Assembly (NCBI GenBank): GCA_001579985.1
Contig: LRSR01011954.1
Location: forward strand, 1 to 31,581
DNA length: 31,581 nt
DNA from: Hypsibius dujardini
Taxonomy: Eukaryota > Tardigrada > Eutardigrada > Parachela > Hypsibiidae
Direction: 5' to 3'
Under the pieces are notes generated by a model. The model saw only the letters and a list, made by a program, of their open reading frames with translations, was not told the DNA's origin and searched no databases. The position numbers and the translations under genes were made by a program. Below are positions 19,395 through 29,084 of this stretch, piece after piece; position 1 is the stretch's first letter; each line of letters starts with the position of its first letter.

Positions 19395-20092
19395 CTGTCA
19401 GATTGATATTGTGTTAACACGTATGTACCTCTTTAACTCCAACTCCCAGTTATAACGACACCGTACTTTCCAAAAACGCTGTGCTAAAACTCCCTAGTAG
19501 TGTCAACCGTTACCCATCCGGCTGACATCTGAGCAACCCAGCTTGCACAATATACCTAAAATTATATCTAGCCGTTGCGAATAAACAAATTGTAGGTCAA
19601 GGTCTACATCAAATTGAGCAACACAGCAGCGCAGCACAGAACCGCATTAAGGGTACTTCGTCTAAGAAATATGGCACTTTAAGAAAACCTAGGACACTCA
19701 CCGTTCGATTAGACCCAAGAGCAAACTAGAACGATTGCAAACCGCATGCAGTTGCGCTTGTTGTACTAATGGCTTTTTCTGACATCAGACATAGTGGTAC
19801 CTTCGGTGGAATATCTGGCACGTTTTAATCCCTTTCATCAGGCAAGAAGAATGTCTTGACGCCTATACACACACCCGTTTTCCAGGATAACCTCACAGCC
19901 CGAAGCGAGCGATTATAGTGATTGGAAGAGACACCATCTTACCCCCTCCCCCCTCACAAAATTTCATGCCTACAGGAAAGATCTTTTTGCCTGTTTCGAC
20001 GTACAGAGGAATTTTCCAGTGAAGACCAGCAGCAACATGAGCACAGTATGACCATGTTACCTCACTTTTCATTACGATTCCGCTGTTATTCT
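19395..20092. other. Intergenic, nothing recognised
   Basis: Searched on the minus strand for missing TM1-TM5 exons of the adjacent GPCR fragment; none recognised. Small frames on both strands have no features. Confidence 0.4.
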
Positions 20093-20667
20093 TACTATGG
20101 AAGTTATTCAAGTGCCGAATTCAGAACCATTTAAACATATTTTTTTATAAAAACATATTTAAACGATAAATATAAAACTTTATTTCACTGCCATAAACAG
20201 GCGAATTTATTTTTGGTGAAATTTCAAAGTTGGAACGGTCCCACTACATTTACATTACCGCTTGGTGCAATCAATTGATTGCTTGATCTAAAACCATCTG
20301 CTTCTCCTTTTGGTTGATTGTTGATTGACTGACTATTTTCGACTTGAGAAATCGATTGATTGATTAATTGTGATTTCTGACTGGGTCGCAGAGCTCCTGT
20401 CGAGTTCTAAAGTCGGAAAAAGTCAGACAATCAACAATCAACCAAAAGGGGAAGCAAATGGTTTTAGATCATGCAATCAATCGATTGCACCAATCGGTAA
20501 TGTAAATGCAATGGGACCATTTCCAGCTTTGAAATTTCACCAAAAATAAATTCGCCTGTCTATGGCAGTGAAATAAAGATTTATGTTTATCATATAAATA
20601 GGTCTTAATAAAAAAAGATGTCCAAATGATTTTGAATTCGGCACTTGAATAATTTCCCAAGATAGTA
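20093..20667. mobile_element. Foldback element, 571 bp, arms about 230 bp, TA flanks
   Basis: The arms 20095-20340 and 20420-20665 are inverted copies: ttattcaagtgccgaattca near the left end matches the reverse complement of the right end, and long stretches such as gcgaatttatttttggtgaa and aaccaaaagg.gaagcaaat are shared. TA occurs at 20093-20094 and 20666-20667. Both arms contain runs of the tetranucleotide ATTG/CAAT (as in gattgattgatta). Only the right arm is present at the matching place in B1 (3336-3540). Confidence 0.75.
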
Positions 20668-21227
20668 TGACACATTTAGCGAGTGTGAGATCGCACCAGC
20701 TGGCTAACCGACTCGTAATTGTCTGCTGATGGCTTCCCTACTCCCCGAATCTCACTCAACACAATCACGAGACTATCCTGCATATACTGTAGCCTCTACT
20801 TACAGCTTGTGTTGCATGGCAAATAGAGTAAGGCCCACGCTGGCAGACATATACAGAGTAAGATGTAGACGGAAGCCCTGAGATACCGGAAACTGCTTGC
20901 CGTCAACCCGTGCGGGAAGATAAACGGCTGCACGGGATGTATATTCACGAGTCTGCGCCTCTGTTGTGAGCTATAAACTGATAATAGGAATAAAGTGATG
21001 TTGCACAGCAGCAGAGCTTTTTCTTGAAAGTGCCTGAGCCTGATTGCTTAATAAAGGATGTCGGCGGAGACTTGCTGTTTAGTTTAATCAGGCTTTGTCG
21101 AAAAGAAAATTCGTCTACAATAATACAAGTTCTATCATATAAAAACATAGACTCGTTTAGTGGGAAATGGGGCAGGGCAGGCGCCTTAGTCGATTGTTTT
21201 TGCGATGTACCACCCTCTTGCTTACAA

Positions 21228-21981
21228 ACTTTGTGACAGTACGGTGTACTATGTACTCCTACTGCACTTGTTGGCCAGCGCTCTGCGCGTAAGCGTGCCC
21301 GAATTGCCGTACTGCCGTTCGTTTGGAGGACACCAGTGATTGGTTGTTCCTGTTATGTTACGCCCCCTGTTTTACCTGTCTGACGGCGTGCTACCGCAGC
21401 AGGGTTTTTGAGCGTAAAAACATTCTTCTCTCTTCCGCCTCACGGAAGCGAAAGCGTACAGTGTGTTTGTGTAGTAATAATAAGTGGGTCTGCGTGTGTG
21501 TGTTTGCGTGTAATCGTTTAGTTGATTGGTTGATCTGATCGCGCGCACTTGGGTGCACGGGGAGCTACGACTGCCATCTTCGGAGCGTAGATCGGGAGAG
21601 GGTTCCTTATCTGCGACTACTGATTTGAGAGCTGTTCGACTGTTTGCCCGTGGGTAAGTAGCGGCATCATCAACGACCCTGTGTGTGATTATTGCGTGAC
21701 CTTCGTCATTGTACTATTCATCCTTATTATTCGGAGAGAGATAGCCACGAAAGAACCGTGTTCGTGTTAGGATCTTGACTATTGTGTAACGGAGAGCCAA
21801 CCCCGTGTTGCCCAGTGTATTCGCAGTGCATTGGAAGAGAGAGTTATGTGAACTCGTTTCCGCCCCGCGACCTTCATTCCCGAGCGTGTGTTTGTTCAAC
21901 CGGATCGACAGATCGGTGTGATCATTCCGTTCTGTTCCTGTGATAGACAGATCACTGTGCAGTTCCCTCCTGTCACAACTT
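21228..21981. mobile_element. Solo LTR of a retrotransposon, 746 bp, ACTT target duplication
   Basis: 21232-21977 starts TGTGACAG and ends CTGTCACA, a perfect 8-bp inverted terminus with the TG...CA ends of LTRs. ACTT directly flanks it on both sides (21228-21231, 21978-21981). No retroviral-type coding sequence is present in the window, so only one LTR remains, as after recombination between two LTRs. Composition (higher GC, GTGTGTGT tract) differs from its surroundings. It lies in B2 and has no counterpart in B1. Superfamily cannot be assigned from the LTR alone; a 4-bp duplication would fit Gypsy-type. Confidence 0.75.
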
Positions 21982-22126
21982 TAGTTTTCGAAAAATGAGA
22001 AAGAGTTAGACGGGAGTAATATCATACTCTTTCAAACTCTTAAAAAACACAGCAAGGGTGAGTACTCCTCTCTTTTTTCGATTTTTGCGACGGGGGGGGG
22101 GGGCAAAGCACTGTATACAAATTATA

Positions 22127-22273
22127 TACTGTGTTTTCGCGTAAGACAGGGACAGCGTAAGAGCTGTAACGTTTAATCGGCCACGTGGCGCTTGTGCTGT
22201 GTGTACAGTGCACACAGCCGTAAACACGTTCCACTCCAGTACGACTGTCCCTGTCTAACGCGAAAATACAGTA
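22127..22273. mobile_element. 143-bp MITE with CTGTA-type termini, TA target duplication
   Basis: Element 22129-22271: left end ctgtgttttcgcgtaagaca, right end (reverse complement) ctgtattttcgcgttagaca, arms of 27 bp with two mismatches. TA at 22127-22128 and 22272-22273. The matching place in B1 (about 4090-4125, gcactgtatacaaatcatat) has no insertion. Confidence 0.85.
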
Positions 22274-22385
22274 ATACTACGTAGTATCCGTAATCTTCAT
22301 AAAAATGGGTCAACACCAACGACATGAGACATGGCACATGGACCCTTGGCTCATTTTTATTCCGAAGCGCGTTGTTAGAAATTGT

Positions 22386-24260
22386 TCAAGACCATAAATC
22401 TCCGCGAGAATCTCGTCGATACGGTCTATAAGGCAGGCAGTAGTACGATCTCGTCAAGCCTCCAAAGAATGTGATCAGAAGACGCTTTTTCAGATGAGTA
22501 ATGGGACCTATAACAAAGCTTATAAGTTTCACCATCAGAGTGTATGTAATGGATTGCGGACTCATCTCCCTGTATTCATACCTATAGCAGTAGAAGAGTG
22601 CAAACAAAGCCAGCAACGCCATAATGAGGATGGCAGGAAGAAAAGCCGAGAGCACTAAACGAGACCTTGGGTTTCAGTTGCATGTTGAATGAACATGTTG
22701 AATGTTGCTCAATTGGGCGAGAACGGAGATTTTTCATTCCAATCGGCATGGTTTTTTTCTATCAATTACCTGTTTATATAACATGATTACGTTGGGGTCT
22801 CGCGCTGGAAATCACATCTGCAATTTCAGAAAAAAATAAGAAAGAAAAGTCCTGCCGAACCACTTTATGCTGCGCGCGTAGGCTTGGTTGATTGATTCAT
22901 TAGCAAGTTCCAATTTTTTTGTCCCAACCAATATTTTCAGAAAGCAACCTACTTTTTAAATTTGCTAAAAGCTTCAAGCCAAACTTGAAAAATAGATCAA
23001 ATTTAATTTGAAACATTGTTGCGAGTGGGAAATGAAATATTGGTAAACAAGTCCGGAAAAAGAAAGTCTTCCAGTAAATTTAAAAGATAAGTTTACGTTC
23101 TGGAAAATATTGGTTAAGATAAAAAACAATTTGGAACTGCTGATGAATCAATCAATCAAGCCCAGGCCCGTAGCACAAAGTCTTTCATATTTTTTTCTGA
23201 AACCGCGGATGTGATTTTCAGCCCGAGACCCCAATGTAAAATCATGATGTGTGGAAAGATAATTTTGGAAAAAAAACCCCACACCGATTGAAAATTATTC
23301 TTGCCCAAGTCAGTCGAACATGTATCTGTAAGTCACCTATTTGTATTTGTGGTCGTCCGGCAGTCCCATGAATCTCCACTGAAGCCGCATTTTGGTTCAT
23401 TTCGAGGCGGCCATGTCTTTCCCTCGGTCCAGGAGAAATCCCTCAGAACCTGCGTTTCACCAGTCTTTGTGTTCATGAACAGGAACGGTTATAGAGAAAT
23501 ACGGGATGGAAATGACTGACCCTCTCTCGTTTAGGCATAGTTTTGGTGTATTTCGGGGTTGATCAACTGATATGCCACTGGGCAACTCAACTGTCCTCAC
23601 TGACTCCTTACTGTAAAGGTTGTGTTTGTGGCATCAAACCCCGACAATATGAAATCCACAGTACGTTGTCCGAAGCCGTCAATCGCGATGTTCCCCACGA
23701 AGGTATCAAATGTTTCAATAATAAACATGTCCGCCAAACGTCGACCGTCGTTGAGACTAGATGACCCGTACTTGACAAATGATTCATTCAAAACCTAGCA
23801 GTGCACAAAACAAACAAAACAAAAACGCATGACATTCTTAAGGCTTCTTGAAGGAGAATTGATACGCACCTGTGCAAACATTTCCACTGAAAGATACGGG
23901 GCGATGAGATTCGGTAAGGGCTGCAAAAAATTAATTCCTGATATGTATTGTTTACACAAGGGTTATATTGATACGCTACCTGTTCAGTAAGAGGTAAAGA
24001 AAAATTGTAATTTGAAAGCGCTCGCCGTGAGATTTCGGCGGGATGCATAGCGCCACCTGGTGGAAGGGTCTGGTTAAAATCCACAGATCTGATGACGAGA
24101 AGGGATTCAAATGCACCTCTCGCAACCTGCAATAACAGGAAACTAGGATTGTGATCTGTGTCCGGCTGGTTTGTCTTACCTTGTCATTTTCGTCGCCGTA
24201 CCGCCAATCCAGTGTGTCATAAAATAAAGGGTAAACAAATTTTTCCGTGGTGATGTAAAC
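22386..24260 (-). pseudogene. ANF-receptor-like cassette R1: membrane-proximal ectodomain, TM and short tail; one defective splice acceptor
   Basis: Exons in transcript order: 24260-24180 (VYITTEKFVYPLFYDTLDWR...), 24126-23980 (VARGAFESLLVIRSVDFNQT...), 23920-23870 (PLPNLIAPYLSVEMFAQ), 23794-23612 (VLNESFVKYGSSSLNDGRRL, then VGNIAIDGFGQRTVDFILSG), 23488-23337 (PFLFMNTKTGETQVLRDFSW, then WPPRNEPKCGFSGDSWDC), and the TM exon 22654-22386 (VLSAFLPAILIMALLALFAL, tail ending YRRDSRGDLWS). The GN.TID..GQR..DF block and the WPP...P.CGF..DSW.C juxtamembrane block are diagnostic of natriuretic-peptide/receptor guanylate cyclase ectodomains. The first four junctions have GT-AG and phase 0. The acceptor of the fifth exon reads ttctctataa, that is AA, where R2 has AG. 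That exon is also 4 nt longer than in R2, so the TM exon is in frame only if an AG 11 nt upstream (22665) is used. No catalytic domain follows. The N-terminal half of the ectodomain is not visible. Confidence 0.75.
22692..23324. mobile_element. Foldback element, about 633 bp, in the last intron of cassette R1
   Basis: The arms pair from acatgtt (22693) with its partner near 23320, through caatcgg.gtgg, ggggtctcg.gctg.aaatc, cttg.ttgattgattcat and aaccaatattttc. Arms are about 270 bp each with some gaps. The left arm is also present in B1 (4525-4680). The right end abuts the splice donor of the fifth R1 exon (23331-23336). No target duplication could be fixed. Confidence 0.6.
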
Positions 24261-25347
24261 CTAGAAGCGGCCATCGTCATCACCTCCCAAATTTGCATTA
24301 TAAATTTGAGTAATGTTCGTGGTAAGCACTCTTACATTAAATTAAATTATTACTTTTCAAAACGCCAGCGTGCCCCAAAGTCAACCTGGGCTAATTTCAG
24401 CTCTTGGGGGCGGGGGGGAGGGTTCGAGGCTCGCACCGTTGGGAAAAAGGCTCATTAAGAGATTGTATGCTTGCTTATACTTTCAAAAATCGAGAATTAT
24501 ATTTTGACCAAAACCTGTTACAGGCGCTCGTTACAAAAACTTAAATAAGCGTTGTTTCACACGATGAAAGAATTTGTTTCATTTTTTTCCCGGTACGTTT
24601 AAAACCCAGAAAATCTCCTGAATTAACTTTGGTACCTTGCTTTTCTCCCTTCCATTGTTTTTCTATCCGAGCATCCTAGTGTATTATGGTTTATCGGATT
24701 CTTCGATGTAAAGCGGGACTGTGGAGGGGGGTTGAGCAATCGTTCTGACTTGCCCCACCCCCGGCCTCCAAACTCAAAAAATGCATGTATTTTTAGCCTT
24801 ATTTATTTTCAGTCAATTTTTAATGCAGAAATATATATTAAAAGCAGACTGAAAGGAATATTTAAAATGCGCAGTACAACGATCGAAATTATGAACACAT
24901 TGCAATATTCAGCTTAAACTTCCAGAACAAGTCATACTCAAAAAAAAAAATTTTAATTGCACAAAATGATCATTTTTGCGGAATAGGGGTTATGACTAAT
25001 TCTTCACTGCAGATGTAGCGAGCACAAGCCGTGTTAGAAAATCTTGGTAATATCTGAAAGGCGTCTAGCAGCTTCCCCTCGCATCAAATCCATACGTGGC
25101 TATGTTAGCCAGTATCAGCTTCCATTTCATTTGCCGGTTCTTTGAACTTCATTGCACATCAACATCATGGAAAACCGTCAAACGATAACAGGCAACAGGA
25201 GTCTGCCGTCGATTATCCAGTGATCGATTGTCAAATAATGTTCATGCCCAGACCTAAAAACAAAAATCGTTTACCATACTAACATTGATCGCGTCAGTTC
25301 ATAATTTAGGCTACACCGAAATGTGTCTACTATGTATGTCACGTATT
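24261..25347. other. Spacer between receptor cassettes R1 and R2
   Basis: This 1.1-kb stretch lies upstream of R1 and downstream of R2 on the minus strand. Scanned for the N-terminal half of an ANF-receptor ectodomain (about 240 residues): none recognised. It contains a G-rich tract at 24408-24420 and an A10 tract near 24940. Confidence 0.5.
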
Positions 25348-26914
25348 TCATAGTTGATATACATGCCTGATCCAGTAAATGAAAACTGCAGTCAGTCCGA
25401 CCAGAATGAGACTAATTGGCAGCGAAACAGGGAGCACTAAAAACCCGTTTGAAGTTGTTAAAATACAGTAAACGTTTTCATAACTAAAAATGGTTGCGAT
25501 ACTTACCAATACTCGACTTGGTCCCACAGTTCCAGGAATCCCCATTGTACCCACAAGTAGGCCTATTGGGAGGAGGCCACGGTTTTCCTTTCGTCCAAAT
25601 GATGTCACGCATGATTCGTGTTTCGGCAGACTTTGTCGACATATGAACAAACGGCTAAGAAAAACGTAGACAAAACTGGATCATGTCATTTTGGAAGTTT
25701 CCACGCCCCTTTTTTATATAAAGCACGTCTTCCGGTTTTGAAACTGGAAGTGTTCGCGCGTTTTTACCGTAAAAGTTTGGTTTTGTACGTCGTAATAAGA
25801 CAGTATCAGGTCGACGGTCCGTTGCCCATGACCGTCAATCTCAATGCTCCCCACATCGGTTTCAAAGGAGTTGTTGATAATCATTCGAGTCAGATGGCTC
25901 CCATCGCGAAGGCTGGCAGGGCCGTATAACGATAGAGACGCATTCAGGACCTGCAGAAACAGAGCGGAAGATACTGATTCGATTGGTCTGACAAAGAAAT
26001 GCTCGTTACTTGTCCCCTATTCTGAAACAGTTTGAAGGTACCATTTGAAAGGTATGAATTTTCCTTATCGATTGATACCAAAAGCTAGGGCTCGGCAGTT
26101 GAATCGGGTGAACAATTTTCAAACTTTGCGAGCTCCTCCTACCCATGACAGTATATAGGGGAATTGAAATATTGGTTGATTGAACGATTGTAATATATAG
26201 GAAGGAGAGGCAATGAATGTGTCTGCTGTTTCAACTGCCAGAGTCGTTCAATCAAGCAGCAGCTTCTCATTGACATCAAATGGAGAGCACGAGTTTGCTA
26301 AGTTTGCAATAAATGTGCCCAGTTCAACTGCTGAACCCTAGCTTTTGGTATCGGTCGACAGGGCGAATTCTTGGCGTTTGAGTGATACGTTTTAAATGCT
26401 TCCGAATAGTTGACAAGTAGCGAGACTTCCCTTGTGAAACTGAAATAAAAATGTCTAGTCGAACCTGGGCAAATATTTCAACAGAGAGGTACGAGGCAAT
26501 AACGTTGGGCATTGGCTGGAATTAAGAAACCCGGTTAGGCTATATGGTCGCGCTAGAAAGTGTCCAAGACGTGTTAAGTAATTTCGGTTTGTTTACCAAG
26601 TTGCCCACGGAGAGTGTTAAGTTATAGTCGACCAACGCTCGCCGTGAAATGTCAGTTGCATTCAGCCGACTTGTTTGTGGTAGGGTGTCGTTATAGTCTA
26701 CAGGCCGGATGACCAACAGCGAGGGAAATGCCTTTTTAGCAATCTGTTGCAAGTAAACATTTCAGGTACTAGTTGAGTCATTGTGATTTTTCTGCTTCTC
26801 TTGCTGACGCTTCGTTGTGTGTTTTTGGTTTACCTCGTCGTCCCCGTCGCCATAGTTCCAATCAAGGTGCCCGAAAAGGGGGGCATTGAGAAAGTTTTTA
26901 ACCGTTATGTACAC
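25348..26914 (-). CDS. ANF-receptor-like cassette R2: membrane-proximal ectodomain, TM, seven-residue tail
   Basis: Exons: 26914-26834 (VYITVKNFLNAPLFGHLDWN...), 26743-26597 (IAKKAFPSLLVIRPVDYNDT...), 26515-26465 (PMPNVIASYLSVEIFAQ), 25950-25768 (VLNASLSLYGPASLRDGSHL, then VGSIEIDGHGQRTVDLILSY), 25654-25507 (PFVHMSTKSAETRIMRDIIW, then PPPNRPTCGYNGDSWNCG) and 25436-25348 (VLPVSLPISLILVGLTAVFI, then YWIRHVYQL and TGA). All introns are GT-AG; junctions are phase 0 except the last (phase 1), and the joined frame is open. Domain content matches the distal ligand-binding lobe, the juxtamembrane Cys motif and the TM of natriuretic-peptide receptors. The cytoplasmic tail is about seven residues, shorter than in clearance receptors. 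A donor within the TM exon (GCAT then gtatat) could in principle extend the tail, but no kinase or cyclase exon follows. The N-terminal ectodomain half and signal peptide are not visible upstream, so the gene is partial here. Confidence 0.78.
26068..26359. mobile_element. MITE-like inverted repeat, 292 bp, inside an R2 intron
   Basis: Left end tcgattgataccaaaagcta and the reverse complement of the right end tcgaccgataccaaaagcta match, and arms of about 70 bp stay similar (agggctcggcagttgaa against agggttcagcagttgaa). It sits within the intron between the third and fourth R2 exons (25951-26464). No target duplication is evident. It is non-coding and oriented neutrally for splicing. Confidence 0.65.
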
Positions 26915-27426
26915 CTGCAAATACAAGTGTATCCAATTTTGTACTATCTGCGATTAGGACTAATGAGTAGAGTTTAAGGCAAGTTAGTCCGATATTTTTC
27001 AATTTATGTCAGTTTGATATGAGTCAATGACTCAGCAGTTTAAACACCACCTGACCAAAATTGCAACGGTGCGACTGTTTTCTAACTATCATTCAAAGGT
27101 CACTGGAAGTTAACAATTTTTAGACCCGTGTGTAATGGTTGGGTCGCACTGCCTGGCGCCCCAAGCATCAAATGTACCACACGGCTTGCCATTTAGTCTC
27201 ATATCGCCCTAAGCGATTGTGACTCGCTTCAAGCAGTCTTTGACAGCGTTGTGTGACTCCTGTCATTATTCATTTGTTTTACAGCGAACACATCGCGTCT
27301 CTCCTCAGAACCGATTAGGTTACCTGCATTCCACATTGTATTCTCATCCCCTGTAGTAATACTTCATCCTGTAAATATTCCGGTTTGCAATCGCATCCAG
27401 AAATTCACAGAACCAAAGGGCAATTT
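26915..27426. other. Sequence upstream of R2, no exon recognised
   Basis: The exon preceding VYITV should carry a phase-0 donor and a ...GDY-like end. A minus-strand open stretch ending at a gtaacc donor near 27320 (DCKPEYLQDEVLLQGMRIQC) is possible but has no clear match to the family. I treat the interval as unassigned. Confidence 0.4.
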
Positions 27427-29084
27427 TTAAAAGGTGGGCGGAAGTGGACGTGGGTGGGTTGACGTAGTTGAATGTGGATGGGCGTGGTTGGGTGTGAGTC
27501 GTGGTGGGTGGGCATGGATGGTGAGAGTGGGCGTAATTATTGCTGTTTAGCCAGTTCACATACCAAAACGGAAGGGGATAAATTGTTGTCGATGATGCTT
27601 TCCATTGGAAATGGCCAAATAGCTATACCTAATTCTTTCGAATTAGGCCACACAAACTTTGAATCGGTTATTAAAATACTTTCCATAATGCAAGACAAAA
27701 GACAGGCTCCGATAAATTTTTGAAAACAAAATAGCAGAAGAAATTTCAAATTATTAAATTTTAGTAAGAAAACTAGCCCATTAATAATAGGACATTTAAA
27801 TGAGTGGCCTTAATCAACAAATTCACAACTCTTAGCTGAGGCGCAGTTTTGCTAAAGTAAATTTGTAAGACCTGTTGTTCACATAAGTAAACGTTGCCGT
27901 ATTTCGACTCACAAAATTTCTTGTCATAATTTCAGATAATTACGCAACGGTGCGTCTTGAAGTCAATTGTTGCTTCAGCAAGACAGTTGAAATAAATAAC
28001 AAACAATTTACAATATTTAAATATCAGGATTAAAATTCGAAAAAACTCGTATGCGGAACGTTTTAACAATAACTTGGTAACTCAACAGCGCAGTGGTAAA
28101 ACTGAAAGGTTGATTGCGTATTTTTATCTTCAAATTATTATTTGCATAACTAAAAAACTTGCCAGCAATATGTTTTAATTATAATTGGTACTTCAACAGT
28201 GCGTAGTGCAAGCATTAATAAATAGTATTTTTTGTTCGAACACTGTTAAAGTCCAATGAATGTCGTTTGCTGCACGCTTTTTCAATTGGTTATTCCTGAT
28301 AGGATAGAACCTACTGGACGTAACGTGGACGTACATCTTTTTATTGGCAACTAATAAGATTTGATATTAATAAACAAGATATAGCCTGCGACGGAGCTAT
28401 CTATATGTAATTAATGTATATAAATATATATAATCGTAAATGGAGTTAAAAGTTTTAAGTTTGGAGTTAAAAGTTTTTGTTTTCTTGGATTTTAAAGTCA
28501 CACTCTGCATTTAAGAGCATGACTGGTGAAAGCGTAAGGCGTCTATGTGTTTTACAAATATGTTTAACGTCTGGTTGTTCGGAACGTTATGGGACAACCC
28601 CTATAGACAGTGGCACATCAAGCTAATAAACGGCAATGAAGTTTACAAATAGAGGGAGGGTTTTCAATCATGCAATGCATCTAGATTTATAAAAGAAACC
28701 TCCAACTTATTAGTCAAATAGTTTTTAGTGGTGGGTTTAGCATGAGCGAACGTGGTGGTGGCCCAACCCCCCACAAATGTGCTTATAGGTTAATTGGGCA
28801 GTTATCATGCGGGTAAATTTTCAGGCCGCTCTTTTTGAGTCGCATTGGTTTAAGTTTTGATTTTGTCATGACAAGATCATTCATGGGAGAGAAAAGAACA
28901 GCAAATTATTATTTGCAACCAACATGGCCGCTGGATATTAAAGGGTAAAGTTGGGCGCGCGCTCACTACCCACTCCCACCCACGTCCATTCATTATTACC
29001 CACGCCCATCCACGCCCACTCACGCCCACCCTCATCCACCCATCCACGTCCACCAGCCCACGCTCAACTCCGCCCACCTTTTAA
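27427..29084. mobile_element. 1650-bp DNA element with TTAA flanks and mirrored terminal minisatellites
   Basis: Element 27431-29080 begins aaggtgggcgg and ends ccgcccacctt, flanked by TTAA at 27427-27430 and 29081-29084, the duplication used by piggyBac-type elements. Just inside each end is about 110-130 bp of GTGGGCGTGGATGG-like repeats on the left and its complement (CCACGCCCATCCAC) on the right, so the satellites are mirror-placed. The interior is AT-rich with loosely repeated units (motifs near 27940, 28070 and 28185 containing caacagtgcg/caacagcgca). There is no transposase frame. Confidence 0.65.
27536..27723 (+). pseudogene. Possible fragment of a Helitron/PIF1-type helicase frame
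   Basis: Inside the TTAA element the frame reads TEGDKLLSMMLSIGNGQIAI, then PNSFELGHTNFESVIKIL, and stops. The word LSIGNG followed by an I.IP... segment and an acidic/hydrophobic helix is reminiscent of the LLxIGxG...IxLP segment found in PIF1-like helicases of Helitrons. Only about 50 residues are present and no Walker motifs are seen. A self-complementary cctaattctttcgaattagg (27628-27647) lies in the middle. The assignment is tentative. Confidence 0.25.

Larger units (their letters stand above)
20452..22850. repeat. Segmental duplication B, copy B2
   Basis: Direct-orientation counterpart of 3336-4690, longer by about 1 kb because of the solo LTR (21232-21977), the 143-bp MITE (22129-22271) and about 75 bp near 20975-21050. 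It ends with the TM exon of receptor cassette R1 and part of the adjoining intron. Confidence 0.85.

Noticed and set aside
22091-22103. G13 run, and similar C runs at 6271 and 29171, as G-quadruplex or regulatory elements
   Set aside because: Single homopolymer tracts without the spaced G-tract pattern; the run at 6271 is better read as part of a splice-acceptor tract.
22386-22654. Reading the R1 TM exon as a small stand-alone membrane protein starting at an internal Met
   Set aside because: The acceptor position, phase and homology to R2 show that it is the last exon of a receptor; the apparent start is GTG.
27344-27559. Pro/His/Thr-rich minus-strand ORF
   Set aside because: A low-complexity reading of the terminal minisatellite of the TTAA element.
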